A stretch of 64,000 bases of DNA from contig NZ_CP107902.1 of the NCBI RefSeq assembly GCF_036013935.1, forward strand, positions 7,721,001 to 7,785,000. Reading direction: 5' to 3'. Under the pieces are notes generated by a model, which did not search any database, was not told the origin of the DNA, and saw nothing but the letters and a program-made list of their open reading frames with translations. Positions 35,355 through 43,392 of the stretch are shown here, in pieces. Position 1 is the stretch's first letter, and every line of letters starts with the position of its first letter. The position numbers were made by a program, and so were the translations under genes. The stretch is from Streptomyces sp. NBC_00461 (lineage in GTDB: Bacteria; Actinomycetota; Actinomycetes; Streptomycetales; Streptomycetaceae).

Positions 35355-35870
35355 TCAGCGCACCCAGCCGGTGAAGCTCTGTCCGACGGTGTGGGTCTTC
35401 TCTGCCGTACGCGGCCGCGTGCCACCGTCGACCGCGGCCGACAGGGCCCGCACCAGCCACGCGTTGACCGACAGGCCCTCACGGTTCGCCGCCTCCTCGG
35501 CGCGCGCCTTGAGGTGGGCCGGCAGCCGCAGATTGATACGGGCGGTGCCGCCCTCGTCGCCGTCGGCGGGCACCTGTGCCCTGAGCGGTTCGATGGGGGC
35601 GGCAGGCTCCGTGGGGCCGCCGTAGGTGGGCGGCCGTGTCACCACGAAGTCGGGGTCGAGCCCGCGAAGCCGTACGTCGACCGAGCCGGGGGCGAGTTCG
35701 CGGGTGATCTCGTCCATCGCGGCGGAGAGCACGTTGAGCATGGTCAGCCGGGTCGCCGACTCCAGGGGAGCGGTGAGCCGCTCGGCCAGCTCGCGGGCAT
35801 CGTCCCCGCCGGCTTCGGCGGCCACCGCGAGTTCACGGCGGAGGGTGTCGACATACGGGGTGAGGTCCAT
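35355..35870 (-). CDS. Ribbon-helix-helix (HicB/Arc-like) regulator
   Basis: The 171-residue protein has an N-terminal helical region of about 100 residues (MDLTPYVDTLRRELAVAAEA; RLTMLNVLSAAMDEITREL) and a C-terminal RHH DNA-binding domain (ARINLRLPAHLKARAEEAA followed by EGLSVNAWLVRALSAAVD). No HicA-like toxin gene adjoins it; instead it heads a unit with DUF4097 and the ABC exporter, which it probably autoregulates. The ATG at 35870 lies 6 bp after a -10 element, so the transcript appears leaderless. Confidence 0.85.
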   Translation of the reverse strand: MDLTPYVDTLRRELAVAAEAGGDDARELAERLTAPLESATRLTMLNVLSAAMDEITRELAPGSVDVRLRGLDPDFVVTRPPTYGGPTEPAAPIEPLRAQVPADGDEGGTARINLRLPAHLKARAEEAANREGLSVNAWLVRALSAAVDGGTRPRTAEKTHTVGQSFTGWVR

Positions 35871-35905
35871 GACGCCATAGTGGCACCATTGCGGCACCAC
35901 GGCAA
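35871..35905 (-). promoter_or_regulatory. Leaderless promoter with tandem operator repeats
   Basis: On the minus strand TTGCCG (35900-35905) and CACTAT (35877-35882) are separated by 17 bp, and the ATG follows after 6 bp. The spacer holds two direct repeats of TGGTGCC with an 11-bp period (plus-strand GGCACCA at 35882-35888 and 35893-35899). RHH proteins often bind such one-turn tandem repeats, so this is a likely autorepression site. Confidence 0.7.
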
Positions 35906-36030
35906 GTCCGGATGGCGCGCTGAGTGCAGTGGACTTAGGGGTGGCGGCTCTGAACTGCAGGAATGGGCTGTGGTCGGCCTGGATCATTGTGGAGCCATGC
36001 GGGCGGGCCTGCTTTTGAGGGCACGGAATG

Positions 36031-36080
36031 ACGCCGGGTGGCGCCGGGTGGCACCGGGTGGCGCTAGATGGCCCTGGATG
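36031..36080. repeat. Degenerating decamer tandem repeat
   Basis: Five 10-bp units occur in a row: GCCGGGTGGC twice, then ACCGGGTGGC, GCTAGATGGC and CCTGGATGGC. The stretch lies between the RHH promoter and the IS3 remnant in DNA that codes for nothing recognisable. Confidence 0.8.
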
Positions 36081-36159
36081 GCGTCCAAGTGGTGCCACTC
36101 CGGGTGGGTGCGATCACCAGCCGTGCGGGGCAACCGGCCCACAGCCGCAGTACTCAGGG

Positions 36160-36760
36160 GGCGGGGCGTATGTCGCCCGGTGCGGATGTACTGGACCGCC
36201 GAGCCGAAACCGGTGATCCGCCGCATGGCCGAGGAACTCGGCGTGCATCACGAAGCCCTGCGGAACTGGATCCGGCAGGCCGAGGCCGACGCCGGCGAGC
36301 GGGATGACCTGCTCACCACCGAAGAGAAGAACGAGCCCGCCTGGCTGCGGCGCGAGGTGCGGGACCTGCGCCGCGCAGCTCGACCCGACCCGGCCCAGGT
36401 GAGGGCGCTCCTCGACGAGCACCCGCACCTGGGGGTCGAGCCCGTACTGCGGGAACTGCACATCCCCTCCTCCACCTACTACCGCTGGCGCCAGGCCGGG
36501 AAGGACCCCTGCGAAGGGATCCGGCAGGACACCGAGCTGACCGGGCAGATCCGGCGGATCCACCAGGCCTCCGGCGGGATCTACGGATCGCCCAGGATCC
36601 ATGCCGTCCTGAAGCGCGAGGGCGTCCACGTCGGCCGCAAGCGGGTCGAGCGGCTCATGCGCCAGGCCGGCCCGGCCGGGATCAGCCCCCGCAGGAGCAA
36701 GGGCTTCACCCGCCGCGACCCAGACGCCGACCTCACTCCTGACCTGGTGCAACGCGATGG
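36160..36760 (+). mobile_element. IS3-family transposase remnant
   Basis: The open frame keeps most of the orfA helix-turn-helix (VIRRMAEELGVHHEALRNWI; AGERDDLLTTEEKNE) and runs straight into the N-terminal part of orfB (VRALLDEHPHLGVEPVLREL; ASGGIYGSPRIHAVLKREGV; PDLVQRD). The orfA/orfB frameshift zone (about 17 residues) is missing, so both parts are fused in frame. The first residues of orfA and the whole DDE catalytic domain of orfB are gone. No terminal inverted repeats were found. The element cannot transpose. Boundaries are approximate. Confidence 0.85.
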
Positions 36761-36837
36761 CTTCTTGGCGAGGACCCGATCACGGTCGTAGTCGGTGCTG
36801 ATGCCCTGCTCCATCAGCAGCCGGAGTGGGGGCGGTG

Positions 36838-37085
36838 TACCTGCCGCCTTTGCCGGGCACGCCGGAGACGGTGACGAGGTGCCCGGACGGGTAGCGGATA
36901 TCCGGCTGGAGGGACTTGCCGGGCACATGGGCGGGCAGCGTCGCCTTCAGGCCCGCCGTGCCGCTCCCGTCGGTCTGCTGAGGCCTGCGCTCTCCGCACG
37001 CGGAGAGCGCAGGGGCCATCGCGGCCGCTCCCGCCACGACGGCGGCTCTGCCGACGAAGCGTCTGCGGTTCCACTCGTTTCTCAT
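36838..37085 (-). pseudogene. N-terminal stub of a sugar ABC transporter solute-binding lipoprotein
   Basis: The reading frame starts at the ATG at 37085 after GGGGAGGG. It codes for a twin-arginine lipoprotein signal (NRRRFVGRAAVVAGAAAMAP then LSACG) and the first part of a Streptomyces solute-binding protein (LPAHVPGKSLQPDI; TVSGVPGKGG). The family is about 550 residues long, but homology stops near 36838, and the frame then runs through unrelated sequence to a stop at 36780. About 85% of the gene is missing. It faces away from the GH3 stub across an intact operator region. Confidence 0.75.
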
Positions 37086-37109
37086 GGCGGCGGCCCTCCC
37101 CGAACGGGT

Positions 37110-37243
37110 GTCGAAGCGCTTCACCGGCCGCGAACGCTAACGGCGCATTTCGCACGGAACAAGAGGGCCCGCAAGAAGAAATTTTCTTGCATTCCAGCCA
37201 TTGACAACCCGATAGAAGCGATGACAGCGTCGAAGCGCTTCAA
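37110..37243. promoter_or_regulatory. Two LacI-type operators between truncated sugar genes
   Basis: The palindrome GAAGCGCTTC occurs at 37113-37122 and 37232-37241 within GTCGAAGCGCTTCAC and GTCGAAGCGCTTCAA, 119 bp centre to centre. A central CG with this dyad is typical of LacI/GalR operators. TTGACA at 37201-37206 could be the -35 element of the rightward promoter. Both flanking genes are truncated, so the sites no longer control functional products here. Confidence 0.75.
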
Positions 37244-37274
37244 CTCCCCCTACCAGCCTGCTTAGAGGTCAGAC

Positions 37275-37505
37275 TTGCGCTTTCCGTCCCTCCCTGCGAC
37301 CGAGAGGCATCCGTTCCGCGACGCCGCGCTGCCGATGGGCAAGCGCATCGACGATCTGCTCGGTCGGCTCACGCTCGGCGAGCGGATCGCGCTGCTCCAC
37401 CACTACGCACCGGACGTGGAGCGCCTCGGCATCGCCTCGTTCCGCACCGGCACGGAGGCGCTGCACGGCGTCTCCTGGCTCGGCGAGGCGACGGTCTTTC
37501 CGCAG
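37275..37505 (+). pseudogene. N-terminal stub of a GH3 beta-glucosidase/xylosidase
   Basis: About 77 residues match the N-terminus of Streptomyces GH3 glycosidases (PFRDAALPMGKRIDDLLGRL; ERIALLHHYAPDVERLGI; GTEALHGVSWLGEATVFPQ). Homology ends after FPQ near 37505, and the frame then runs into unrelated sequence; the family is usually 700-1000 residues. The likely start is TTG at 37275 with a weak AGAGG upstream. Together with the lipoprotein stub it marks a lost sugar-uptake and hydrolysis locus. Confidence 0.75.
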
Positions 37506-37705
37506 TCGAGCACCGGGGCAGACGGGACGCCGGATGGCTCGACGTTGTCAACGCTCACCTCGCAAGCCGTTCCCCACCACGCCGTTCCGCCAGTACGTCA
37601 TGTGCCCGCCGATGCCAACGGGACGGCGCGACGGCCGAGTTGCCGACGCGAACGGCGAGCAGCCCGCGCCAGATTCAGCACTCACTCGCAGAAGAGGACG
37701 CCTGC

Positions 37706-38812
37706 ATGAGAAAGCCTTGGATCCTGCCCCTCATCACGCTGGTCACTGCCGCGCTCGGGATGACGGCAGCAGGTGTGGCACCTGCCTCCGCCGCCTCGAA
37801 CACGCCTTTGCGGGTCATGCCGTTGGGCGACTCCATAACCTGGGGCGTGGGAAGCAGCACGGGCAACGGCTACCGGGGTCCGTTGTGGGACAAGCTCTCG
37901 GCGGACGGCCATCCGCTGGACTTCGTGGGCACGGGGCAGAACGGTTCGATGTCCGACCCCGACAACGAAGGCCACTCCGGATACCGCATCGACCAGATCG
38001 CCGCCCTCGCCGACGCCTCGCTGACCCGCTACCGGCCCAACGTCGTGACGCTGGAGATCGGCACCAACGACCTGGGCGGGAGCTATCAGCCCTCCACCGC
38101 CGCCGACCGGCTGAGGTCGCTGGTCAACCAGATCACCGCCGACGTCCCCGACGCGACCGTCCTCGTGGCCTCCCTGATCGTGTCCACCAGCGGCTCGGAG
38201 GAGCAGTACCGTGGCGCGTACAACCAGGCCATCCCCCAGATCGTGAGCGACGCGCAGGCCGCGGGCAAGCGCGTCGCATACGTGGACATGAGCAGCCTGA
38301 CCACGGCCGACCTGGCCGACGCCGTGCATCCCAACGACGCGGGCTACCAGAAGATGGCCGACGCCTTCCACCGCGGCATCCAGACCGCGGACAGCGCCGG
38401 GTGGCTGAGGAACCCCGCCCCCGCCCCCGCACGCGTGCAGTCCGGCATCGCCGGCAAGTGCCTGGATGTCAGCGGCTTCGGCACCGCCGACGGGACCGCC
38501 GTCCAGATCTGGAGCTGCGGCGACAGCATCAACCAGTACTGGTCCGCCTACACCGACGGCACCCTGCGCTCCATGGGCAAGTGCCTCGAAGCCGCCGGCT
38601 TCGGCACGGCCAACGGCACCAAGGTGCAGCTCTGGGCCTGCCACGGCGGCTCCAACCAGATCTGGCAGCCCTACAACGGCGGCTACCGCAACCCCGCCTC
38701 CGGCCGCTGCCTCGACGATCCGGGCTACTCCACGACCGACGGCACACAGCTCCAGCTGTTTGACTGCAACGGCGGCTCCAACCAGAAGTGGACCACTCTG
38801 ACCGCCGGATGA
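37706..38812 (+). CDS. Secreted SGNH-family esterase with ricin-type lectin domain
   Basis: The 368-residue protein has a signal peptide (MRKPWILPLITLVTAALGMT, cleavage near ASAASN), then an SGNH/GDSL hydrolase domain: block I VMPLGDSITWG (catalytic Ser), block III EIGTNDLG (Asn) and block V DAVHPNDAGY (Asp/His). From about residue 245 a CBM13 ricin-B-like trefoil follows with three repeats (GKCLDVSGFGTADGTAVQIW; GKCLEAAGFGTANGTKVQLW; GRCLDDPGYSTTDGTQLQLF). It is probably an esterase acting on plant polysaccharide. AGAGGA precedes the ATG. It lies just after the GH3 stub. Confidence 0.9.
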   Translation: MRKPWILPLITLVTAALGMTAAGVAPASAASNTPLRVMPLGDSITWGVGSSTGNGYRGPLWDKLSADGHPLDFVGTGQNGSMSDPDNEGHSGYRIDQIAALADASLTRYRPNVVTLEIGTNDLGGSYQPSTAADRLRSLVNQITADVPDATVLVASLIVSTSGSEEQYRGAYNQAIPQIVSDAQAAGKRVAYVDMSSLTTADLADAVHPNDAGYQKMADAFHRGIQTADSAGWLRNPAPAPARVQSGIAGKCLDVSGFGTADGTAVQIWSCGDSINQYWSAYTDGTLRSMGKCLEAAGFGTANGTKVQLWACHGGSNQIWQPYNGGYRNPASGRCLDDPGYSTTDGTQLQLFDCNGGSNQKWTTLTAG

Positions 38813-38858
38813 CCCCCGCTCCCGGGACCTGAGCCCCTCCCCGCCCCCGGTCCCGGGA

Positions 38859-39095
38859 TTCGAGGGCCGCTCCTGGACCGGCTGGCATCACCACGTCACC
38901 CTGGTCACCGCCGCCCACGCGTTCCTGACCGAGCAGCGCCTGGCCCCCAAAGCCGATGCAGCGGGCTCACCCTCTACCAGATCCTCGACGCCAAGACCTG
39001 CTGAACTGCTGGACCGGCACCTGCACCACCTGCCACCGCCCCCTGCCCAGAACATCCGCCTCCAACCAGAACCCCAGAGCCAGAGCGACCTAACG
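38859..39095 (+). mobile_element. C-terminal remnant of a DDE transposase (IS701-like)
   Basis: A short open stretch reads FEGRSWTGWHHHVTLVTAAH then FLTEQRLAPKA, which matches the conserved end of Streptomyces transposases of the IS701-like type. A second frame then continues with LTLYQILDA-like sequence, so a frameshift is also present. Only about 80 codons are left and no upstream part exists. The rest of the gap (39096-39350) holds no gene, only a small hairpin at 39179-39206. Confidence 0.65.
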
Positions 39096-39350
39096 GAGTC
39101 CTACTGGTACTCCAGCAGCGTTTCGCTATCTGGCCTGGTCGCGGGCGTCGTGCGGAGTGTAGTTGGCTGATGGTGTGTCAGGGGTGGACTTGCACAACCT
39201 CCCCTGAACGAGTGGGGTCGGGACTTGGCCGGGCTCCGACGGGGACAGCCTCCCGGCATGACCACGAGGAGTTGGCCCCCACTCAGAATGATGTCCGATA
39301 TTTCGAACTTCGACTCTCGGTCCCCTTACCCGTGAGGAAGCTGATCTCGC

Positions 39351-41450
39351 ATGTCCTGGCTCCAACACCCCCACGGCCGCCGGAGAGTCATGGCGGCCAC
39401 CGTCGGCCTGGTCGCGGGATCCACGCTGCCGGCGATGGGCGCGATGCGCGCGGCGGCGGCCACGACGGCCCAGCAGGAGCGGTTCACCAACCCGGTGGTC
39501 TGGCAGGACTTCGCCGACCTTGAGGTCATCCGCGTCGGCGACACGTACTACTACACCGGCTCGACCATGCACTACTCGCCGGGCGCGCCCGTCCTGCGCT
39601 CCTATGACCTGGTCAACTGGGAGTTCATCGGCCACTCGGTGCCGGTCCTCGACTTCGGCGACGCGTACGACCTCAACGGCGGACGGGCGTACGTCCAGGG
39701 CATCTATGCGTCCTCGATGCGCTACCGCCCCGGCGACGAGACCTTCTACTGGGTGGGTCAGATCGGCTGGCAGCGGTCGTACGTATACAGCGCCACCGAC
39801 GCGGCGGGCCCCTGGACCCGGCACGCCGAGATCGGCAGCATCTACTACGACGCGGGGCTGCTCTTCGACGACGACGGCACCCCGTACGTGGCGTACGGCG
39901 CCAACGAGATCCACGTCGCGCAGCTCGCCCCGGACATGCGCACCGAGGTCAGGTCCGAGCACGTGCTCACCAAGCCGGACGCGTTGCACCTGATGGAGGG
40001 CTCCCGCTTCTACAAGATCAACGGGAACTACTACATCTTCGTCACCCTCCCGCCCAACGGCCAGTACGTCTGGAAGTCCACCTCAGGCCCCTTCGGCCCG
40101 TACGAGATGCGGGAGGTGCTGTTGAACCTGCCCGGCCCGATCCCCGGCGGCGGCATACCGCACCAGGGCTCGCTGGTCGACACCCCGAACGGCGACTGGT
40201 ACTACATGGGCTTCATCGACGCCTATCCCGGCGGCCGCGTCCCCGCCCTGGCCCCGGTCACCTGGAACGCCGAGGGCTGGCCCGAGCTCCAGACCGTCAA
40301 CGGCACGTGGGGCGAGACATACCCCTACCCGGTCACCCCGCACCCGCTCCCGCCGATGACCGGCGCCGACACCTTCGAGGGGACGGCGCTGGCGCCGTAC
40401 TGGGAGTGGAACCACAACCCCGACACCGCCGCGTTCACCGTCGACAACGGGCTCACCCTCAGGACCGCCACCGTCACCGACGACCTCTACAGTGCCCGTA
40501 ACACCCTCACCCGCCGCATCCAGGGCCCCGCCTCCACCGCGACCGTCGTGCTCGACTGCTCCGGGATGGCGGACGGCGACCGGGCCGGGCTGGCGATGCT
40601 GCGGGACACCTCCGCCTGGATCGGCGTCACGCGGCAGCACGGCGTCAGCAGGCTGGTGATGTTCGACGGCCTGACCATGGACGCCAGCTGGAACACCAGC
40701 AGCACCGGCACCGAGCAGGCCGGCGCAGACCTCCCCGCGTCCGGCAGCCGCGTCTGGCTGCGCGCCACCGCCGACATCAGCCCGGGACCGGGCCGCCAGG
40801 CGACGTTCTCCTACAGCACCGACGGCACCACCTTCACCTCGCTCGGCCCGGCCTTCACCATGAACGAGAAACCTAATTTCTTCATGGGCTACCGCTTCGC
40901 CGTCTTCAACCACGCCACCAAGGTCCTCGGCGGCAAAGTGCGGGTGGAACGCTTCGACTTGCGCGCGTGCGCGCCGACGGCGCAAGCGGCCACTGTGGAC
41001 ACGAACGCCTGGTACGTCATAGTCAACCGCAACAGCGGCAAGGCACTGGACGTGGCGGGCGCGAGCTCCGCGGACGGCGCCGCGGTCACGCAGTGGGGCC
41101 GGTACGACGGGACCAACCAGCAGTTCCAGTTCGTGGATTCCGGTGGCGGCTACTACCGGTTGAAGGCGAGGCACTCCGGCAAGCTGCTGGACGTCTCCGG
41201 CTGGTCGACGGCCGACAGCGCCGCCATCAACCAGTGGAGCGACCACGGTGGCGTGAACCAGCAGTTCCGGTTGGCGGACTCACCGGACGGATACGTCCGG
41301 TTGATCAACCGCAACAGCGGGAAGGCCGTCGAGGTACCGGGCTTCTCCTCCGCCGACGGGACCGGCATCGTCCAGTACTCGGACTGGGGCGGCGTGAACC
41401 AGCAGTGGAAGCTCGTCCGCGTCGGCTTCGTGGGCTCGCGCTCCTGCTGA
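39351..41450 (+). CDS. Secreted GH43 glycosidase with ricin-type lectin domain
   Basis: The 699-residue protein starts with an RR-containing signal peptide (HGRRRVMAATVGLVAGSTLP). The GH43 five-bladed propeller shows the acidic residues of the family (VVWQDFADLEVIRVGDTYYY; YYDAGLLFDDDGTPYVAYG; LMEGSRFYKINGNYY with the general-acid Glu). A beta-sandwich of GH43-C/DUF1349 type follows (about residues 340-545), then a ricin-type lectin with three repeats (GKALDVAGASSADGAAVTQW; GKLLDVSGWSTADSAAINQW; GKAVEVPGFSSADGTGIVQY). It probably releases xylose or arabinose from xylan side chains. GAGGAAG precedes the ATG. It stands alone before a strong terminator. Confidence 0.9.
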   Translation: MSWLQHPHGRRRVMAATVGLVAGSTLPAMGAMRAAAATTAQQERFTNPVVWQDFADLEVIRVGDTYYYTGSTMHYSPGAPVLRSYDLVNWEFIGHSVPVLDFGDAYDLNGGRAYVQGIYASSMRYRPGDETFYWVGQIGWQRSYVYSATDAAGPWTRHAEIGSIYYDAGLLFDDDGTPYVAYGANEIHVAQLAPDMRTEVRSEHVLTKPDALHLMEGSRFYKINGNYYIFVTLPPNGQYVWKSTSGPFGPYEMREVLLNLPGPIPGGGIPHQGSLVDTPNGDWYYMGFIDAYPGGRVPALAPVTWNAEGWPELQTVNGTWGETYPYPVTPHPLPPMTGADTFEGTALAPYWEWNHNPDTAAFTVDNGLTLRTATVTDDLYSARNTLTRRIQGPASTATVVLDCSGMADGDRAGLAMLRDTSAWIGVTRQHGVSRLVMFDGLTMDASWNTSSTGTEQAGADLPASGSRVWLRATADISPGPGRQATFSYSTDGTTFTSLGPAFTMNEKPNFFMGYRFAVFNHATKVLGGKVRVERFDLRACAPTAQAATVDTNAWYVIVNRNSGKALDVAGASSADGAAVTQWGRYDGTNQQFQFVDSGGGYYRLKARHSGKLLDVSGWSTADSAAINQWSDHGGVNQQFRLADSPDGYVRLINRNSGKAVEVPGFSSADGTGIVQYSDWGGVNQQWKLVRVGFVGSRSC

Positions 41451-41472
41451 CACCGGCATCCGGTTCAAGCCC

Positions 41473-41513
41473 ACCGAAACTCCCCTTGCCCGCTGGGCAA
41501 GGGGAGTTTCGGT
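41473..41513 (+). terminator. Strong terminator hairpin after the GH43 gene
   Basis: A perfect 19-bp stem (41473-41491 with 41495-41513) encloses a 3-nt loop, starting 22 bp after the stop codon. There is no T-run. Confidence 0.9.
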
Positions 41514-42071
41514 CTGCGTGCGCCCGAGGGCGCACGGCCGACAGCGAGGTTCGAAAAAATCTCGGACCGGGCGGCAACCTTTTCTGAAGAGGATCGAACG
41601 CTGGGTTGCCCGGTCCTGACCGCTGCGTGCTGCGCAGCGCGCTCGGGAGGCGTGGCGTCGCGCTGAGCCGTGTGCCAGGCACGGCAGGCCGCGTTTTCCC
41701 CCTGAGCGATTAGCCGGCGCACTGCTCGACGGGGTCGTGGGAGAAGGAGTCGGCTGGTCCTGCTTCTGATCGGTGATGTCACTGTCTGTGACAACATCTG
41801 ACGCTGTCCCGCTGTGTGGAGGTCGCAGGGTGGGCGTCTGCGGCGGCCTGGTGCGTTGCCGATAGGCGCGGTGCAGGCCGGTCGTTTCTCCCCAGATACT
41901 CCCCAGTATCCGGAGGGCGCCAAAATCCCTGGTCAGGGGCACGGTGGAAGCAGGGAGAAGAGATCACCCGCATCAATTCTCCCCAGCGGCTCCCCAAAGC
42001 CAGTTACGGCGCCATTTTCGAGATATGCGAGAGCAAACAGGGGCAGCGGCTGGAGGCGCGATTGCCTGACC
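41514..42071. other. Intergenic region with direct and inverted repeats
   Basis: No gene is recognisable in these 558 bp. There are two imperfect 20-bp direct repeats, TTCTCCCCAGATACTCCCCA (41886-41905) and TTCTCCCCAGCGGCTCCCCA (41977-41996), 91 bp apart and 17/20 identical. An inverted repeat TGTCAC-N5-GTGACA lies at 41777-41793. Base composition is less GC-biased near 41930-42110 than in neighbouring genes. The stretch could be the remains of an integrated element, but no integrase fragment is visible. Confidence 0.5.
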
Positions 42072-43229
42072 TTAGAGCCAGTCCCGCCGCTTGAAAATTA
42101 GGTACAAGCTTACGCAAACTACCCCCATCAAGCCGATCGCGAAGGGGTATCCGAAGCTCCACCCCAACTCCGGCATGTGCTCAAAGTTCATCCCATAAAT
42201 AGTTCCCACGAGCGTCGGTGCGAAGAGGATCGCCGCCCACGACGAGATGCGCTTGATCTCCTCGTTCTGCTCGAACCCCGCCTCCGCCAGCGCGCGCATC
42301 TCGGCGTTCTGCTGCTGGGTGACGAGGGTCGCGTTCACCGTGAGGATGTCGGTGAGGGCCTGGCGGAAGCCGTCGACGCGTTCGCTGGTGTGGGTGACGT
42401 GGTCGGCGACGTCCCGCAGGTGGCGCTGGAGTTCGTCGTCCGTACCGTACTTGGAGAAGCCGGCGATCAGGCCGTGCAGCATGCCGACCAGGGGGCGGGT
42501 GGCGCGCTGGAACTCGACCATTTCGCGGGAGAGTTCGTAGATGCGGCGGGAGACCTCCGGGTCGCCGCGGAACACCTCGGTCTCGATCTCGTCGATGTCG
42601 TTCTGGACGCCGGAGACGACCGGGGCGTAGCCGTCGACGACCGCGTCGAGAATGGCGTAGAGGACAGCCTCCGGGCCCAGCTTCAGCAGCTCGGGTGTCT
42701 CCTGCATGCGGTGGCGGACCGCGGAGAGGTCGGGGGCGGCGCCGTGGCGGACCGTGATGACGAAGTCCGCCCCCACGAACACGTGCAGCTCGCCGAACTC
42801 GACCTCCTCCGGGGCGTCCAGGTAGCGGGCCGCTCGCAGGACGACGAACAGCGTGTCGCCGTAGCGCTCCAGTTTCGGACGCTGGTGGGCCTCCATCGCG
42901 TCCTCGACCGCCAGTGGGTGCAGATCGAACTCGGCAGCCAGGGAAAGGAGTTCGGCCTCGGTGGGACGGGCCAGGCCGATCCATGCCATGCCGGACGGCT
43001 GGTCGCGCAGTTCACGGAAGGTCTCGGCGAGGGTGTCCGGGGCGGAGACGCGGACACCGTCCCGGTACAGCGCCGCCTGGACGACGCTGGCGACCTCCGC
43101 CGGCTCCGGGGGTGCCGGGTCGGCGGACGGCGGGGTTTTCGGCACCGGCGGCTGCGGTGGGGTCAGTGCGCGGCGCCAGGCGGATTTCCGGCCGTTCTTG
43201 GAGTCCGGACGGGCACGTCGCTCGGACAT
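42072..43229 (-). CDS. corA: CorA-family divalent cation transporter
   Basis: The 385-residue protein has a Pro/Lys-rich cytoplasmic start, the CorA funnel domain (DALEAH-type segment LAVEDAMEAHQRPKLERYGD; VFVGADFVITVRHG) and two C-terminal membrane helices. The first ends in the selectivity motif GMN (TIYGMNFEHMPEL), and the basic KRRDWL end is typical. It carries Mg2+ (or Co2+/Ni2+) inward as a pentamer. The ATG at 43229 follows GGGAGG at 8 bp. It is divergent from the AlkZ-like gene. Confidence 0.93.
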   Translation of the reverse strand: MSERRARPDSKNGRKSAWRRALTPPQPPVPKTPPSADPAPPEPAEVASVVQAALYRDGVRVSAPDTLAETFRELRDQPSGMAWIGLARPTEAELLSLAAEFDLHPLAVEDAMEAHQRPKLERYGDTLFVVLRAARYLDAPEEVEFGELHVFVGADFVITVRHGAAPDLSAVRHRMQETPELLKLGPEAVLYAILDAVVDGYAPVVSGVQNDIDEIETEVFRGDPEVSRRIYELSREMVEFQRATRPLVGMLHGLIAGFSKYGTDDELQRHLRDVADHVTHTSERVDGFRQALTDILTVNATLVTQQQNAEMRALAEAGFEQNEEIKRISSWAAILFAPTLVGTIYGMNFEHMPELGWSFGYPFAIGLMGVVCVSLYLIFKRRDWL

Positions 43230-43349
43230 GCGGCTGCCTCCCGGGGTCGAACCTGTGACCGGCGTGACCGGCGATTCGGCGTGATCCCGGGCAGGATATA
43301 CGGGGCAAACGGCGCCCGGGTGGTGCGCGCGTCCGGGATTCGGTGAGAG

Positions 43350-43372
43350 TTGCGGACAGAGCTTGTCCGCAA
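43350..43372. promoter_or_regulatory. Inverted repeat upstream of the AlkZ-like gene
   Basis: TTGCGGACA (43350-43358) and TGTCCGCAA (43364-43372) form a perfect 9-bp dyad with a 5-bp spacer, 20 bp before the ATG at 43393. TAGCGT at 43380-43385, 7 bp before the ATG, could be a leaderless -10 element. The dyad would then overlap the promoter and suits a repressor. Confidence 0.65.
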
Positions 43373-43392
43373 GCCCGGATAGCGTGCGGGAC

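Noticed and set aside
35355..35870. HicAB toxin-antitoxin system
   Set aside because: The RHH protein is HicB-like only in its DNA-binding part; no HicA-type toxin gene lies on either side.
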